This document shows, in pieces, positions 1-9,306 of a stretch of 64,000 nt of DNA. The notes below the pieces were generated by a model. That model made no database searches and was not told where the DNA came from. It saw nothing but the letters and a program-made list of their open reading frames with translations. The stretch covers positions 1,116,001-1,180,000 of the forward strand of contig OZ244836.1 in the NCBI GenBank assembly GCA_965220645.1, in the 5' to 3' direction. Every line of letters begins with the position of its first letter. The stretch's first letter is position 1. The stretch comes from Aldehydirespirator sp965220645 (GTDB lineage Bacteria > Actinomycetota > Acidimicrobiia > Acidimicrobiales > Aldehydirespiratoraceae). The translations under genes were made by a program, and so were the position numbers.

Positions 1-608
1 TCATCGTGGGGCACCACCCGGTTGACGAGGCCGAACTCGTGGGCGGTGTCGGCTGGTAGATCCTCGGCCAGCAGGAACAACTCCATGGTGCGGCGCACGC
101 CGATGATGCGGGGCAGCAACCATGCGCCCAGCGCGTCGGGCACAAGGCCCCGGCGAGCGAACACTTCCACGAACTTGGCCCGGTCGCCGGCGATGACCAG
201 GTCGCAGGCCAGCGCCAGGTGCGCACCCATGCCGGCCGCAGTGCCGTTGACCGCCGCGATCACCGGCACGTCGCAATCCAGCAAGGAAGCGAACAGCGAG
301 TGCTGGCCGTCGAGCATCATCCGGCGGGCGTCGCCGACGATCCGCTCGGGCACCTCGGGGGCCCGGTCGGCGTCAGCGTAGGAGTGGCGCAGATCGGCGC
401 CGGTGCAGAAGAACCGATCGCCAGCGCCGGTGATCACCGCGGCGCGGGCCCGGTGGCTGGTGTTGAGCCCGTTGAGGATGTCGCGCACCCGGTCGCGGCA
501 CGGCGGGGTCAGGGCATTGCCGGCCTCGGGCCGGTCGATGGTGATCCAAGCCACCCGGTCGCGGTACTCGAGCCGGACCTGCTCGTTGAGGGGTCGCTCG
601 GCGCTCAC
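1..608 (-). CDS. Enoyl-CoA hydratase/isomerase family protein (3' end cut by window)
   Basis: Crotonase-fold enzyme that hydrates or isomerises enoyl-CoA thioesters in fatty-acid or related acyl-CoA breakdown. About 202 residues are visible from a GTG start at 608, and the frame runs off the window edge with no stop. Family signatures include RVAWITIDRPEAGNAL near residue 15, FFCTGADL for the first oxyanion-hole strand, and VNGTAAGMGAHLALACDL for the second oxyanion hole. LVNRVVPHD near the visible end is the usual 'GLVNRVVP' block, so only roughly the last 60 residues are missing. It is divergent from the acyl-CoA synthetase starting at 687, and the roughly 80 bp between them must hold both promoters. 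The exact substrate cannot be read from the sequence. Confidence 0.85.
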   Translation of the reverse strand, partial: MSAERPLNEQVRLEYRDRVAWITIDRPEAGNALTPPCRDRVRDILNGLNTSHRARAAVITGAGDRFFCTGADLRHSYADADRAPEVPERIVGDARRMMLDGQHSLFASLLDCDVPVIAAVNGTAAGMGAHLALACDLVIAGDRAKFVEVFARRGLVPDALGAWLLPRIIGVRRTMELFLLAEDLPADTAHEFGLVNRVVPHD

Positions 609-686
609 AATCGGCCAAACTACCTCCCATGAACGACACCGACGCGACCGCGGGTGCCTCGCAGCGCTCCGAGACTGGCCAGCACC

Positions 687-2255
687 ATGGCTAACACCGA
701 CTCTCTGGGCTTGTGGGCCATAGCCGAGGCCGATCCTGACTTCCTGGCTGTAGTCGATCCCGAGCACAATCAGCTGACCTACGCCGAGTTGGCCGCTCTC
801 ACCAACCGGATCTCGCGAGGCCTTCGAGCGGCCGGACTCAGCAAGGGCGACCAGGTGACGACACTGCTGCCCAACTGCTTCGAGCAGCTCGCGCTATGTC
901 TGGCCGCCTACCAGAGCGGCCTGTACGTGACCACCATCAACTGGCATTTCGTGGGCGCGGAGATCAACTACATCGTCAACGACGCCGAGACCAAGGCGTT
1001 CATCGTGCACGAGCGCTTCGGTGATGAGGCTGTGAAGGCGCTCGACGGCTGCGTCACCGATGAGCAAGACCGCTTCTGCGTCGGCGGCCCGGTGGAGGGA
1101 TTCCGCCCCTTCGGCGAGCTCACCGCGGGCCACAGCGGCGCGCGGCCCCATCCCGAGGATCTGGCCACCGGGTCGTTCATGTTCTACACCTCGGGAACCA
1201 CCGGCCGGCCCAAGGGCGTGCGGCGGGCGCTGGACCCGCGGGCGCCCGACGAGGCCGCGTCGACCTCGGGCATGCTGCTGATGCTGTTCGGCTCCAAGCC
1301 CCACGACGGCAACGTGCAGATCACCCAGGCGCCGCTGTACCACACCGCGGTCAACAACTGGACCACGATGTCGCTGCACATGGGCCACACCGTGGTGCTG
1401 ATGGACCGCTGGACCGCGGAAGGGGCGCTGGAGCGCATAGAGCGATACCGGGTGACCAGCTCGCACATGGTGCCCACCATGTTCAACCGGCTGCTGCAGC
1501 TACCCGACGAGGTGCGCTCCCGCCACGACGTGTCGTCGCTGCGCTCGATGGTGCACGCCGCCGCGCCGTGCCCGGTCGAGACCAAGCGGCGCATGATCGA
1601 GTGGTGGGGCGACTCCATCTGGGAGTACTACGCGGCCACCGAGGGCGGCGGCACCGTGGTCTCGGCCGCGGAGTGGATGCAGCGGCCCGGCACGGTCGGC
1701 AAGGCTTGGCCCCGCTGCGAGGTGATCGTGGTCGACGACGACGGCAACGACCTGCCGCCGGGGGAGTCGGGCACGGTGTACATGAAGATGCCGGGCGCGG
1801 TCTTCGAGTACAAGGGCGACGAGGCCAAGACCGCGGCCAGCCGCCTGCGGGACTTCTTCACCGTCGGAGACATCGGCTATCTCGACTCCGACGGCTACCT
1901 GTTCCTCAACGACCGGGCCAACGACATGATCATCGTCGGCGGCGTGAACGTCTACCCCGCGGAGATCGAGGGCGAGCTGGTGCAGCATCCCGCGGTTGGC
2001 GACGCGGCCGTGTTCGGTGTGCCCAACCCCGACACCGGCGAGGAGATCAAGGCGGTCGTCGAGCTGCGTGACGGGTGGGAGCCTGGCGACGGCACCACCG
2101 AGACCATCCTGGGGTGGCTCAGGGATCGGCTCGGCCGCCAGAAGCTGCCCCGCTCCGTCGACTACACCACAGAGATGCCCCGCGACCCCAACGGCAAGCT
2201 CTACAAGCGCAAACTGCGAGACCCCTACTGGGAGGGCCACGAGCGAGCCATCTGA
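687..2255 (+). CDS. AMP-dependent acyl-CoA synthetase (FadD/long-chain-type)
   Basis: ANL-superfamily ligase that activates a carboxylic acid to acyl-AMP and then acyl-CoA in the cytoplasm. The P-loop motif is FYTSGTTGRPKGV. The A5 region is YYAATEGGGT, the adenylate-binding region is VGDIGYLDSDGYLFL, the hinge is NDRANDMIIVGGVNVYPAEI, and the catalytic-lysine tail is DPNGKLYKRKLRD. The length of 522 aa is normal for the family. I chose ATG 687 because homology-like sequence (LGLWAIAEADPDF) begins right there. An upstream in-frame GTG at 654 would add 11 unremarkable residues. It is divergent from the enoyl-CoA hydratase, which fits a shared acyl-CoA degradation role. Its last four codons and stop are copied 74 bp downstream (see the repeat entry). 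Confidence 0.9.
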   Translation: MANTDSLGLWAIAEADPDFLAVVDPEHNQLTYAELAALTNRISRGLRAAGLSKGDQVTTLLPNCFEQLALCLAAYQSGLYVTTINWHFVGAEINYIVNDAETKAFIVHERFGDEAVKALDGCVTDEQDRFCVGGPVEGFRPFGELTAGHSGARPHPEDLATGSFMFYTSGTTGRPKGVRRALDPRAPDEAASTSGMLLMLFGSKPHDGNVQITQAPLYHTAVNNWTTMSLHMGHTVVLMDRWTAEGALERIERYRVTSSHMVPTMFNRLLQLPDEVRSRHDVSSLRSMVHAAAPCPVETKRRMIEWWGDSIWEYYAATEGGGTVVSAAEWMQRPGTVGKAWPRCEVIVVDDDGNDLPPGESGTVYMKMPGAVFEYKGDEAKTAASRLRDFFTVGDIGYLDSDGYLFLNDRANDMIIVGGVNVYPAEIEGELVQHPAVGDAAVFGVPNPDTGEEIKAVVELRDGWEPGDGTTETILGWLRDRLGRQKLPRSVDYTTEMPRDPNGKLYKRKLRDPYWEGHERAI

Positions 2256-2333
2256 GCCCGGTCGGGGAGACCGACCCACACGGGCAGGAACGACATGCTG
2301 TGAGGGCTGGCCAGGAGCGAGCCATCTGAGCCC
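2241..2333. repeat. 19-bp direct repeat spanning a stop codon
   Basis: The 19-bp string gagcgagccatctgagccc occurs at 2241-2259 and again at 2315-2333, a period of 74 bp, with weaker similarity extending upstream of both. The first copy contains the last codons and TGA of the acyl-CoA synthetase. The second lies in the spacer before the PLP enzyme gene. It looks like a short tandem duplication of the gene end. Confidence 0.8.
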
Positions 2334-2407
2334 AGCGGCGACCCGGCCGTGGGCGGTTGCCGTCGCCCGACCGTCCGGTCGGCCGACTGGGGCGTGATAC
2401 TTGGGGC

Positions 2408-3961
2408 ATGACAGACGCCAACACCATCTCCGACGCCGAGGTATCAAGGGCGCACCGCTCGCTCGGGCTGACCGCCGCCGTCGCCGACGCGGAGGCCTAC
2501 GCCAACACCGTCGAACGCTTCCGGGCCCGGCGCATCGCCTTGCCGACCTTCGCGGAGCTACGCGACCCGTCCAACATCCCGGCGGCCCGCCTGGCCGCGC
2601 TGGCCGGGGTGGACCGCAACGAGCCCGACGCCGCCAACCTGTTCCGGGTCCACTGGTTCGGGCACCTCGACGGGAGCGGTCCCCACCCCGTTCCCGACTA
2701 CGTGGAACTGCCGCCGGAGATGACAGGCGTCGACGCCCGCATTCTGCTGGCCCTCGGCAATCGCTTCCCCATGATCCGGGCCCACAAGGTGCTGGCCGCC
2801 TACGCCTGTCTGGCCCCCAGGCTGGTATCCGGCCAGTTCGATCCCACCCGGCACCGGGCGGTGTGGCCCTCCACCGGCAACTACGCCCGGGGCGGTGTCG
2901 CCATCAGCCGCATCATGGACTGCCGGGGAGTGGCCGTGCTCCCCGCGGGCATGAGCAAGGCCCGATTCGACTGGCTGGAGCAGTGGACGCTAGATCCGGC
3001 CAACGACATCGTGCGCACGCCCGGCACCGAGTCCAACGTCAAGGAGATCTACGACGCCTGCAACGAGATGGCCCTCGACCCCGGCAACGTGATCGTCAAC
3101 CAGTTCTCGGAGTTCTCCAATCACCTGGGCCACTACAGCGTGACCGGGGCGGCCCTGGAGCGGCTCTACGAGCACGTGGCCGCCGACCGGCCCGGCTCGA
3201 GGTTGGCCGCCTTCGTGTCGGCGTCGGGCTCGGCCGGCACCCTGGGTGCGGGCGACTACCTCAAGGACCGTCACGGCTGCCGGATCGTGGCAGCCGAGGC
3301 GTTGGAGTGCCCGACCCTGCTGGAGAACGGCTACGGCGAGCACAACATTCAGGGCATCGGCGACAAGCACGTGCCGCTGATCCACAACGTGATGAACACC
3401 GACGACATCGTGGCCGTCAGCGACGTGTGCACCGACTCGCTCGACGTGCTGTTCAACACCCCGGCCGGCCGCGACCATCTGGTGGACCGGGCCGGGCTCG
3501 ATACCGGCATGGTGGGGCTGCTGACCCACATGGGCTACTCGTCATCGTGCAACGCACTGGCCGCCATCGCGGTGGCCAAGGCCCACGACATGGGTCGCGA
3601 CGATGTGATCGTGACCGTGGCCACCGACGGCTCCGAGCTGTACGACGCCGAGCGGGAGGCCTACATCGGCCGTCACTACCGGGGCGGCTACGACGACGTG
3701 GCCGCGGCGTCGACGTTCGGGCAGGGGCTCATTGACAGTGCCGGCGGCGAGGTGCGCCATCTGGCCTGCTCGGAGTTGGAGCGGCGGCGGATCTTCAACC
3801 TGGGCTACTTCACCTGGGTCGAGCAGCAGGGCACCGCCTTCGAGGACTTCGTGGCCCGGCGCGACCAGCGGTTCTGGGACGGGATGCGGCACTTCGTAGA
3901 CGACTGGGACGAGATGATCGTCGAATTCAACGGCCGCACCGGCGCCCGTGACGACGACTGA
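2408..3961 (+). CDS. Fold-type II PLP-dependent enzyme, cysteine-synthase-like superfamily
   Basis: 517-residue protein of the tryptophan-synthase-beta/cysteine-synthase fold. The likely PLP lysine lies in IRAHKVLAAY near residue 130. An asparagine/substrate loop (STGNYARGG) follows, and the glycine-rich phosphate-binding loop is ASGSAGTLGAG near residue 282. It is longer than cysteine synthase (about 310 aa), with an N-terminal region of about 110 residues and a C-terminal extension. ATG 2408 is preferred over upstream GTG codons because the region before it is low-quality spacer. A second PLP enzyme starts 10 bp after its stop, and a MarR regulator follows, so the three probably form one transcript. 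The substrate is unknown. A lyase or deaminase acting on an amino acid is the most that can be inferred. Confidence 0.75.
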   Translation: MTDANTISDAEVSRAHRSLGLTAAVADAEAYANTVERFRARRIALPTFAELRDPSNIPAARLAALAGVDRNEPDAANLFRVHWFGHLDGSGPHPVPDYVELPPEMTGVDARILLALGNRFPMIRAHKVLAAYACLAPRLVSGQFDPTRHRAVWPSTGNYARGGVAISRIMDCRGVAVLPAGMSKARFDWLEQWTLDPANDIVRTPGTESNVKEIYDACNEMALDPGNVIVNQFSEFSNHLGHYSVTGAALERLYEHVAADRPGSRLAAFVSASGSAGTLGAGDYLKDRHGCRIVAAEALECPTLLENGYGEHNIQGIGDKHVPLIHNVMNTDDIVAVSDVCTDSLDVLFNTPAGRDHLVDRAGLDTGMVGLLTHMGYSSSCNALAAIAVAKAHDMGRDDVIVTVATDGSELYDAEREAYIGRHYRGGYDDVAAASTFGQGLIDSAGGEVRHLACSELERRRIFNLGYFTWVEQQGTAFEDFVARRDQRFWDGMRHFVDDWDEMIVEFNGRTGARDDD

Positions 3962-3970
3962 GCGGTCCTG

Positions 3971-5353
3971 GTGGCAGACATGGCGTCGACGTTCGAGGGC
4001 TATGCCGAGCGGCTTGAGGCGCGCCGGCTCGGGCCGGAAGGCGCTGCGGCCTCGGATGCGGTGGCGACCACGATCCGCGAGCTGGACGCAGCCGTCGCCG
4101 AGGTGGAGGGACACGGCTTCGAACCCACGCCGTTCGCTCCGGCTCCCGAGCTGGCCGAGGCGGTCGGGATTCGTGACGCAGAACTGTGGGTCAAGGACGA
4201 GACGGGCAACGTGTCCGGCTCGCACAAGGCCCGCCACCTGTTCGGGGTCGCCTTGGCCCACCGGCTGGCAGCCCCCGAAGCCGGAGACGACAAGCCCCCG
4301 TACGCCATCGCCAGCTGCGGCAACGCCGCGCTGGCCGCCGCAGTGGTGGCCCGGGCCGTGGGCCGGCCGATCGACGTGTTCGTGCCGACGTGGGCCAACG
4401 AAGCAGTGGTGGCCCGCATCACCGAGTTGGGCGGGCGGGTAGTGCACTGCGAGCGCGAGCCGGGCGTGCCCGGCGACCCCGCCCACCACGCCATGCTGGC
4501 TGCCATCGAAACCGGGGCGGTGCCGTTCTCGTGCCAGGGGACCGAGACCCCGGCCACCATCGACGGCGGCCGGACCCTGGCCTGGGAGATGGTCGACTCC
4601 CTGGTCGAGCACGACGGCGGGCGACCGGCCCGCCTCGACCGCCTGTTCGTTCAGGTGGGAGGGGGCGCGCTGGCCACCGCGGTAGTCACTGGGCTGGTCG
4701 CCGCGGTCGAACGGGGCGATCTGGTTCGCATGCCCGTGATCCATGCCGTGCAGCCGCAGGGCAACCACCCTCTGGTGCGGGCCTGGGACACCCTGATGCT
4801 GGAGTTGCGGACCCAGGAGCGCGCTGGCGGCGGGCGTGACCGTGACTACTTCCGCGACCGGATTCTCTTCGCCCAAGCAGCTACTCAGGGCACCATGGAC
4901 AATCGCCTGCGGGCCAAGATTGCCGAGGAAATGCAACCAATGAGTGACGGTCGGATGCGGGAGTTGATGCGCCGGCTGAGCGACGATCCGGCGCGCTATA
5001 TGCGGATGTGGGAGCATGAGCCGGTGTCGTACGCCTCAGGGATCCTCGACGACATAACCCATGACTGGATCGACATAGTCGAAGCGATGCTGTCGTCAGG
5101 GGGCTGGCCCCTCGTCGCCTCCGAGGACGACTTCCGGCAGGCCCACCGCCTCGCCCACCGCCACACCGGCATCGACGTCTGCCCCACCGGGGCGGCGGGC
5201 CTCGGCGGCCTGCTGGCCCTGACCGCGGCTAGCGACGGCTCCGGGGCCACGGGCGTGTCGCCGGCCGAGCGAGTGGCCGTGCTGTTCACTGGGCGAATGC
5301 GCCCCGGCGACCCCAACCCGCTAGAGGCCGAGCGGTCAGCCGACGGAGACTAG
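3971..5353 (+). CDS. Fold-type II PLP-dependent lyase (threonine-synthase/diaminopropionate-lyase-like)
   Basis: 460 residues. The PLP lysine is in VSGSHKARHL near residue 85, in the usual 'xSxKxR' context. A substrate-binding loop, ASCGNAALA, follows near residue 115, and a GGGALA phosphate-binding glycine run near residue 230. The chemistry should be beta-elimination or replacement on an amino acid, but the closest named family is unclear. Threonine-synthase-like and 2,3-diaminopropionate ammonia-lyase-like proteins share these signatures. The start is GTG 3971, with an alternative ATG nine bases later at 3980. It lies 10 bp after another PLP enzyme and 8 bp before a MarR regulator. Two different fold-II enzymes in tandem suggest successive steps, or two subunits, of one amino-acid pathway. 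Confidence 0.75.
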   Translation: MADMASTFEGYAERLEARRLGPEGAAASDAVATTIRELDAAVAEVEGHGFEPTPFAPAPELAEAVGIRDAELWVKDETGNVSGSHKARHLFGVALAHRLAAPEAGDDKPPYAIASCGNAALAAAVVARAVGRPIDVFVPTWANEAVVARITELGGRVVHCEREPGVPGDPAHHAMLAAIETGAVPFSCQGTETPATIDGGRTLAWEMVDSLVEHDGGRPARLDRLFVQVGGGALATAVVTGLVAAVERGDLVRMPVIHAVQPQGNHPLVRAWDTLMLELRTQERAGGGRDRDYFRDRILFAQAATQGTMDNRLRAKIAEEMQPMSDGRMRELMRRLSDDPARYMRMWEHEPVSYASGILDDITHDWIDIVEAMLSSGGWPLVASEDDFRQAHRLAHRHTGIDVCPTGAAGLGGLLALTAASDGSGATGVSPAERVAVLFTGRMRPGDPNPLEAERSADGD

Positions 5354-5360
5354 CCGGACG

Positions 5361-5906
5361 GTGGCCGCAGTGGGGGAGAACCAGCAGGACGCGGGCGAGT
5401 CGAGACGATTCGCGATCGATCACAAGGCGCTCGAGTCGATAGACGCCTTACTGGGCGAGCGGCACCGCCACACCGTCGACGTGTTAGTTCTGACGCTGCT
5501 GGCGGGGCGCCAGATCGAGGCGTGGCTGGCGGAGACCCTGGCCGCCCGCCAGGTCGACACCTCCGGCTACTTTGCTCTCAGCGCCCTATGGCTGGCCGGT
5601 CCGCCGCACCGCATGACCGCGGGCGAGCTGGCCCGGCGGATAGTGCAGACGTCGGGCGGCGCCACCAAGACGACGCAGCGCCTGGTCGGCAGGGGGCTGG
5701 TGCGCAGAGTGGCCGACCCTGACGACGGTCGCCGCAGCCTCCTGGAACTGACCCCCGAGGGGTTGAGCTTCACCCGAGAAACGCTGGACCAGTTGCTCGA
5801 CGCTTTTGACACCGACATCGGCGCGCTCGACGAGGCCGAGCGCGAGGGCGTGGCCGCAGCAGTGCAGCGCCTTGTCGTCGAGCTGAACGAGCGGCTCAGC
5901 CGCTGA
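5361..5906 (+). CDS. MarR-family transcriptional regulator
   Basis: 181-residue winged-helix DNA-binding protein. The recognition region reads MTAGELARRI then TSGGATKTTQRLVGRGLV, and the wing is the classic VADPDDGRRSLLELTPEG. Flanking helices would form the dimer interface. The N-terminal roughly 35 residues are extra and hydrophilic. The start is GTG 5361, 8 bp after the PLP enzyme, so it is probably co-transcribed and may control the operon in response to a small ligand. Its last 11 bases overlap, tail to tail, the end of the addA-like gene on the other strand. Confidence 0.85.
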   Translation: MAAVGENQQDAGESRRFAIDHKALESIDALLGERHRHTVDVLVLTLLAGRQIEAWLAETLAARQVDTSGYFALSALWLAGPPHRMTAGELARRIVQTSGGATKTTQRLVGRGLVRRVADPDDGRRSLLELTPEGLSFTRETLDQLLDAFDTDIGALDEAEREGVAAAVQRLVVELNERLSR

Positions 5907-8900
5907 GGCCGCCGGCGGCCGCCCTCGCCTCGTCCACGGCGGCCCGCAGGTCGGGGAGTTCGGCCTCGACCGCCCCGTCCCGGTCGAGGAACACGAACAC
6001 CATGCGGGCCACCGGCTCGCCGGTGACTGCCTCCAGAGCGGCCGCGTAGGCCGCGCCCTGGAGCCGGTAGCGGGCCAGCTTGGCGTCGATGCCGTCATCT
6101 CCGGCGACGGTGTCGGTCTTCCAGTCGACGACCACCAGCCCGTCGGGGCCGCGGTAGGTCAAGTCGATGTAGCCCTCCAGGAGCCGGTCTCCGAAGGGAG
6201 CGGCCACGAACAGCTCCCGCCAATGCTCGGCCGCGGCCGCCTCGCGGGCGACATCGGTGCCGAGCGCGGCCCGGGCCAGTCCGGCCACGGCCCGGAGCCG
6301 GCCGCTCACACCCTCGGCGGCAGCCTGGCGGGCGGCGAGCGCTTCGAGGCCTCTTCCCGAGGCCAGGTCCACGTCCTGCAGCACGCCGTGCACCGCTCGC
6401 CCGATGGCGGTGCCGAAGCGTCCCTTGCTCCAAGGGGGTGGCTCCGCGTCGTCGCGGTCCTTGTCCAAGCCCGCATCGGCAGTGGTGGATGCACTGTCGG
6501 CGCTGGCGAGGCTGGTGGCCGACACCGCTACCGGAGCGGCGGCAGCTTCCAAGCTGCGCTGCCGCTCCTGCTCCCACTCGTGCCGATCAGGCAGCGGCTC
6601 TCGCTCGGTGCCGGGTTGCTGTGCGGCTGAGACGGGGGCGGATTCCTGCTCCGCCCGGTCGAACAGAGCCGAGCCGTCGGTGGCTCCCGCCTCTGCGGCA
6701 CCGGCGTCGGCCAGTGCCCATGCCGCGGAGTTCTCCTTGGTGCCGTTGGCGCTCGGGACTCGGCGATGCAGGCTCACGACCAGGTGGTCGCGGGCCCGGG
6801 TGCAGGCCACATAGAGCAGCCGGCGGCGTTCATGGGCGTCCATCTGCTCGTCGATCGGCTTCCAGGCCTCATAGTTCTCCGACTCGACCCCGCCCCTCAG
6901 CTTCACTACGGGCGCTCCACCAAAGCCGAAGGCGACGGTCGGCCCCCGGCTGGGCTGTTCCAGCCTGGTGGTCATGCCCGACAGCACGACTATCGGGAAC
7001 TCGAGGCCCTTGGCCGCGTGCACCGTGAGAATGCGCACGCTGTCGTCGTCTGTTTCGGGCAGCACCGCCTCGGTAACCCGAGCGTTGTCGGCTCCCTGCA
7101 ACCGGGCCCATTCCAAGTAGCTGCGCAGGTTGCTGCCTCCCGCGTCGGCCCAGGCCCGAGCTTGGTCGATCACGAACCGCAGGCGGCGCCACACATCGCG
7201 GGGCCGGCCGGCAGCCACCGCGGTCTCGAATGCCCCCCGCTCACGGACCAGCCGGTCGATCAGGGCCGGCGGGTTTGTCCAGCGCTTCGCCCGGTGCAGC
7301 TCAGCGAGATGGGCGATCCCCTCGGCCACGGGATGGTCGGCCGGGCAGGAATCGGGTTGGGAGCGGATGAGCGAGAAACGGCCCCGGCAGGCGATGCGCC
7401 AGTGGGCCAGATCGTCGTCGCCGCAGCCATACAGCGAGGACCGCAGGGCGGCGACCAGAGCCAGTTCGTCCGTCGGATCGGCCACAGCCTGAAGGGCGTT
7501 GAGCACATCGCGGACCTCGCGGGTGTTGTACACGAGCGACGAAGCCTCGGCCCGGTAGGGGATAGACATCGCCTCCAGCGCGTCCTCGAGGTCGCTCAGG
7601 CTGGTCCGGGACGGGATCAGTATGGCTATGTCGCCCAGGCGCGCCGGGCGAGTGGATGGCTCTGCCGGTGAGCCCTCGTCGACCAACCATCGGTCTCGCA
7701 GGACCCCGGCCACCGCTTGTGCCACCGAGGCGGCCTCCCGGCGACGCAGTTCTTGGGCATAGGACCGCCCCGGGATCTGGACGGGCTCCAGACCGAGAAC
7801 GGTCACCGGCGGTCCCTGCGGCACCGGCTTGCGGACTGCGTCGAGGGGCTGGTACTCGGGCTGGCTGCCCGGTGACCACTGGATCATCTCGCCGAAGACC
7901 TCGTTGACCCAGTCGATGATGGGCCAGGTCGAGCGGAAGTTGGTAGCGAGACCTTCGATCCGGCCGTGCTCCCGGCGTTCGGTCCAGTCCCGGGCCTCAA
8001 GGAAGGTGGCGATGTCGGCGCCCCGGAACCGGTAGATGGACTGCTTGGGATCGCCGACGAAGAACAGACGGCCCGGATCGGGATCGGTTTCCGTCCACGG
8101 GACGCCGCCGGCGCCGGGATCGCCGCAGGCGAGCAGGGCAGCCAACTCCACCTGGATCGGGTCTGTGTCCTGGAACTCGTCGATGAGCAGGCGCTGGTAG
8201 CGCTCTCGGAGGGCGGTCCGCACGTCTGGGCCGTGGGTGGCGTGGCGAAGCAGCAGACGGGCTCGCACCAGCAGGTCGTGGAACTCGAGGCGTCCGCTGG
8301 CCCGGCGCTCCTCGGCGGAGTCGAGCGTGAAGGCGGCCAGCCGGGCCACCAGGACCTCCAGCGCAGCCTGTGCGGCCCGGTCCAGTATCTGCTCGCAGAT
8401 CGAGAGCGATACGTCCGTCTGGCGGCCTCTGGCTGCGGCCAGATTCTTGAGAGCGTCCGTGGCTGCGGCCTTGTTGGCCTTGCCCTCCCCGCCGGCTCCC
8501 CAGTTGCTCTGGCGTCCGGCCGCCCCCCTTCCGGCGTCGATGGCCGATCTGAGGATCTCGATCCGCGCCACGTCGTCCTCGCAGCCGTCGAGCCGGGCCA
8601 ACTCGCGCTCGACGGCTTCGATGCGGACGAACAAGGCGTCCTCGCTGCCCGCGGTGCACCTGGCCTTGATCGCTGCGAGGACTTGCAAGCCTCCCTCGAT
8701 GTCGTCGATGTCGACCGGCGGCAGCGGATCGGGCTCGTGTTCGAGTCCCTCGAGGCGGTCCCAGTTCTGGTTGAGCTTCACCGCCAGAGCCCGGATTTGA
8801 TCCAGCCGTACTCTCAGCATCTCGAGCCGCAGCAGCGTGGGGCCCATCTTGGGCTCGTCGAGGAGCTGGTCGAGGAATTCGCGCCAGCGGATGTCGAGCT

Positions 8901-9306
8901 CGATCTGGGATCCGATGTCGTCGAGCACCTCCACGCTGGGCGGCAGCCCGGCCTCCACCGGATGCTCCGACAGGATCCGCTGGGCGAAGGAGTGCAGCGT
9001 GCCAACTGCCGCGCCGTCAAGCTGAATCAGCGCCGTCTCGGCCCGCTCCTCGCCCAGCTTCTGGCGGGTCTCGACGCTCCTCAGCCGGCGGCGGATCCGG
9101 TCCCTGAGTTCGGCAGCGGCCTTCTCGGTGAACGTGATGGCCGCAATGTTCTCCATGGCCACCCCTGAACCGATGAGGGCCACGACCCGATCGACGAGGG
9201 CTCTGGTCTTGCCCGAGCCTGCACCGGCCTCGACGAAGAGGGTGCTGGCCAGATCGGAACTGATCCGGTCGCGGGCCGGCTGGTCGCTCAGTTGTGGCCC
9301 GGTCAT
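5896..9306 (-). CDS. addA: AddA-like UvrD-family helicase with C-terminal RecB-like nuclease domain
   Basis: 1136-residue DNA-end-processing motor-nuclease for double-strand-break repair by homologous recombination. Superfamily 1 motifs appear in order: Walker A VEAGAGSGKT (residues about 26-35), motif Ia ITFTEKAAAEL, motif II LLIDEFQDTDP, motif III FFVGDPKQSIYRFRGAD, motif IV ATNFRST, motif V TVHAAKGLEF and motif VI LLYVACTRARDHL. The C-terminal PD-(D/E)XK nuclease shows GYIDLTYR, VVVDWKTDT and QGAAYAAAL, so both motor and nuclease look intact. The start is ATG 9306, overlapping the stop of the upstream addB-like gene by 4 bp (ATGA), so the two are translationally coupled. The architecture fits AddA. 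The mycobacterial AdnAB pair is related, but both AdnAB subunits carry motors. Confidence 0.88.
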   Translation of the reverse strand: MTGPQLSDQPARDRISSDLASTLFVEAGAGSGKTRALVDRVVALIGSGVAMENIAAITFTEKAAAELRDRIRRRLRSVETRQKLGEERAETALIQLDGAAVGTLHSFAQRILSEHPVEAGLPPSVEVLDDIGSQIELDIRWREFLDQLLDEPKMGPTLLRLEMLRVRLDQIRALAVKLNQNWDRLEGLEHEPDPLPPVDIDDIEGGLQVLAAIKARCTAGSEDALFVRIEAVERELARLDGCEDDVARIEILRSAIDAGRGAAGRQSNWGAGGEGKANKAAATDALKNLAAARGRQTDVSLSICEQILDRAAQAALEVLVARLAAFTLDSAEERRASGRLEFHDLLVRARLLLRHATHGPDVRTALRERYQRLLIDEFQDTDPIQVELAALLACGDPGAGGVPWTETDPDPGRLFFVGDPKQSIYRFRGADIATFLEARDWTERREHGRIEGLATNFRSTWPIIDWVNEVFGEMIQWSPGSQPEYQPLDAVRKPVPQGPPVTVLGLEPVQIPGRSYAQELRRREAASVAQAVAGVLRDRWLVDEGSPAEPSTRPARLGDIAILIPSRTSLSDLEDALEAMSIPYRAEASSLVYNTREVRDVLNALQAVADPTDELALVAALRSSLYGCGDDDLAHWRIACRGRFSLIRSQPDSCPADHPVAEGIAHLAELHRAKRWTNPPALIDRLVRERGAFETAVAAGRPRDVWRRLRFVIDQARAWADAGGSNLRSYLEWARLQGADNARVTEAVLPETDDDSVRILTVHAAKGLEFPIVVLSGMTTRLEQPSRGPTVAFGFGGAPVVKLRGGVESENYEAWKPIDEQMDAHERRRLLYVACTRARDHLVVSLHRRVPSANGTKENSAAWALADAGAAEAGATDGSALFDRAEQESAPVSAAQQPGTEREPLPDRHEWEQERQRSLEAAAAPVAVSATSLASADSASTTADAGLDKDRDDAEPPPWSKGRFGTAIGRAVHGVLQDVDLASGRGLEALAARQAAAEGVSGRLRAVAGLARAALGTDVAREAAAAEHWRELFVAAPFGDRLLEGYIDLTYRGPDGLVVVDWKTDTVAGDDGIDAKLARYRLQGAAYAAALEAVTGEPVARMVFVFLDRDGAVEAELPDLRAAVDEARAAAGGLSG

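Noticed and set aside
3542..5017. 491-codon minus-strand frame
   Set aside because: It is antisense to the two PLP-enzyme genes, which have clear motifs. The translation has no recognisable domain and biased composition.
7966..9168. 400-codon plus-strand frame opposite addA
   Set aside because: It runs through the helicase gene's Walker and motif regions on the other strand. Its composition is that of a shadow frame.
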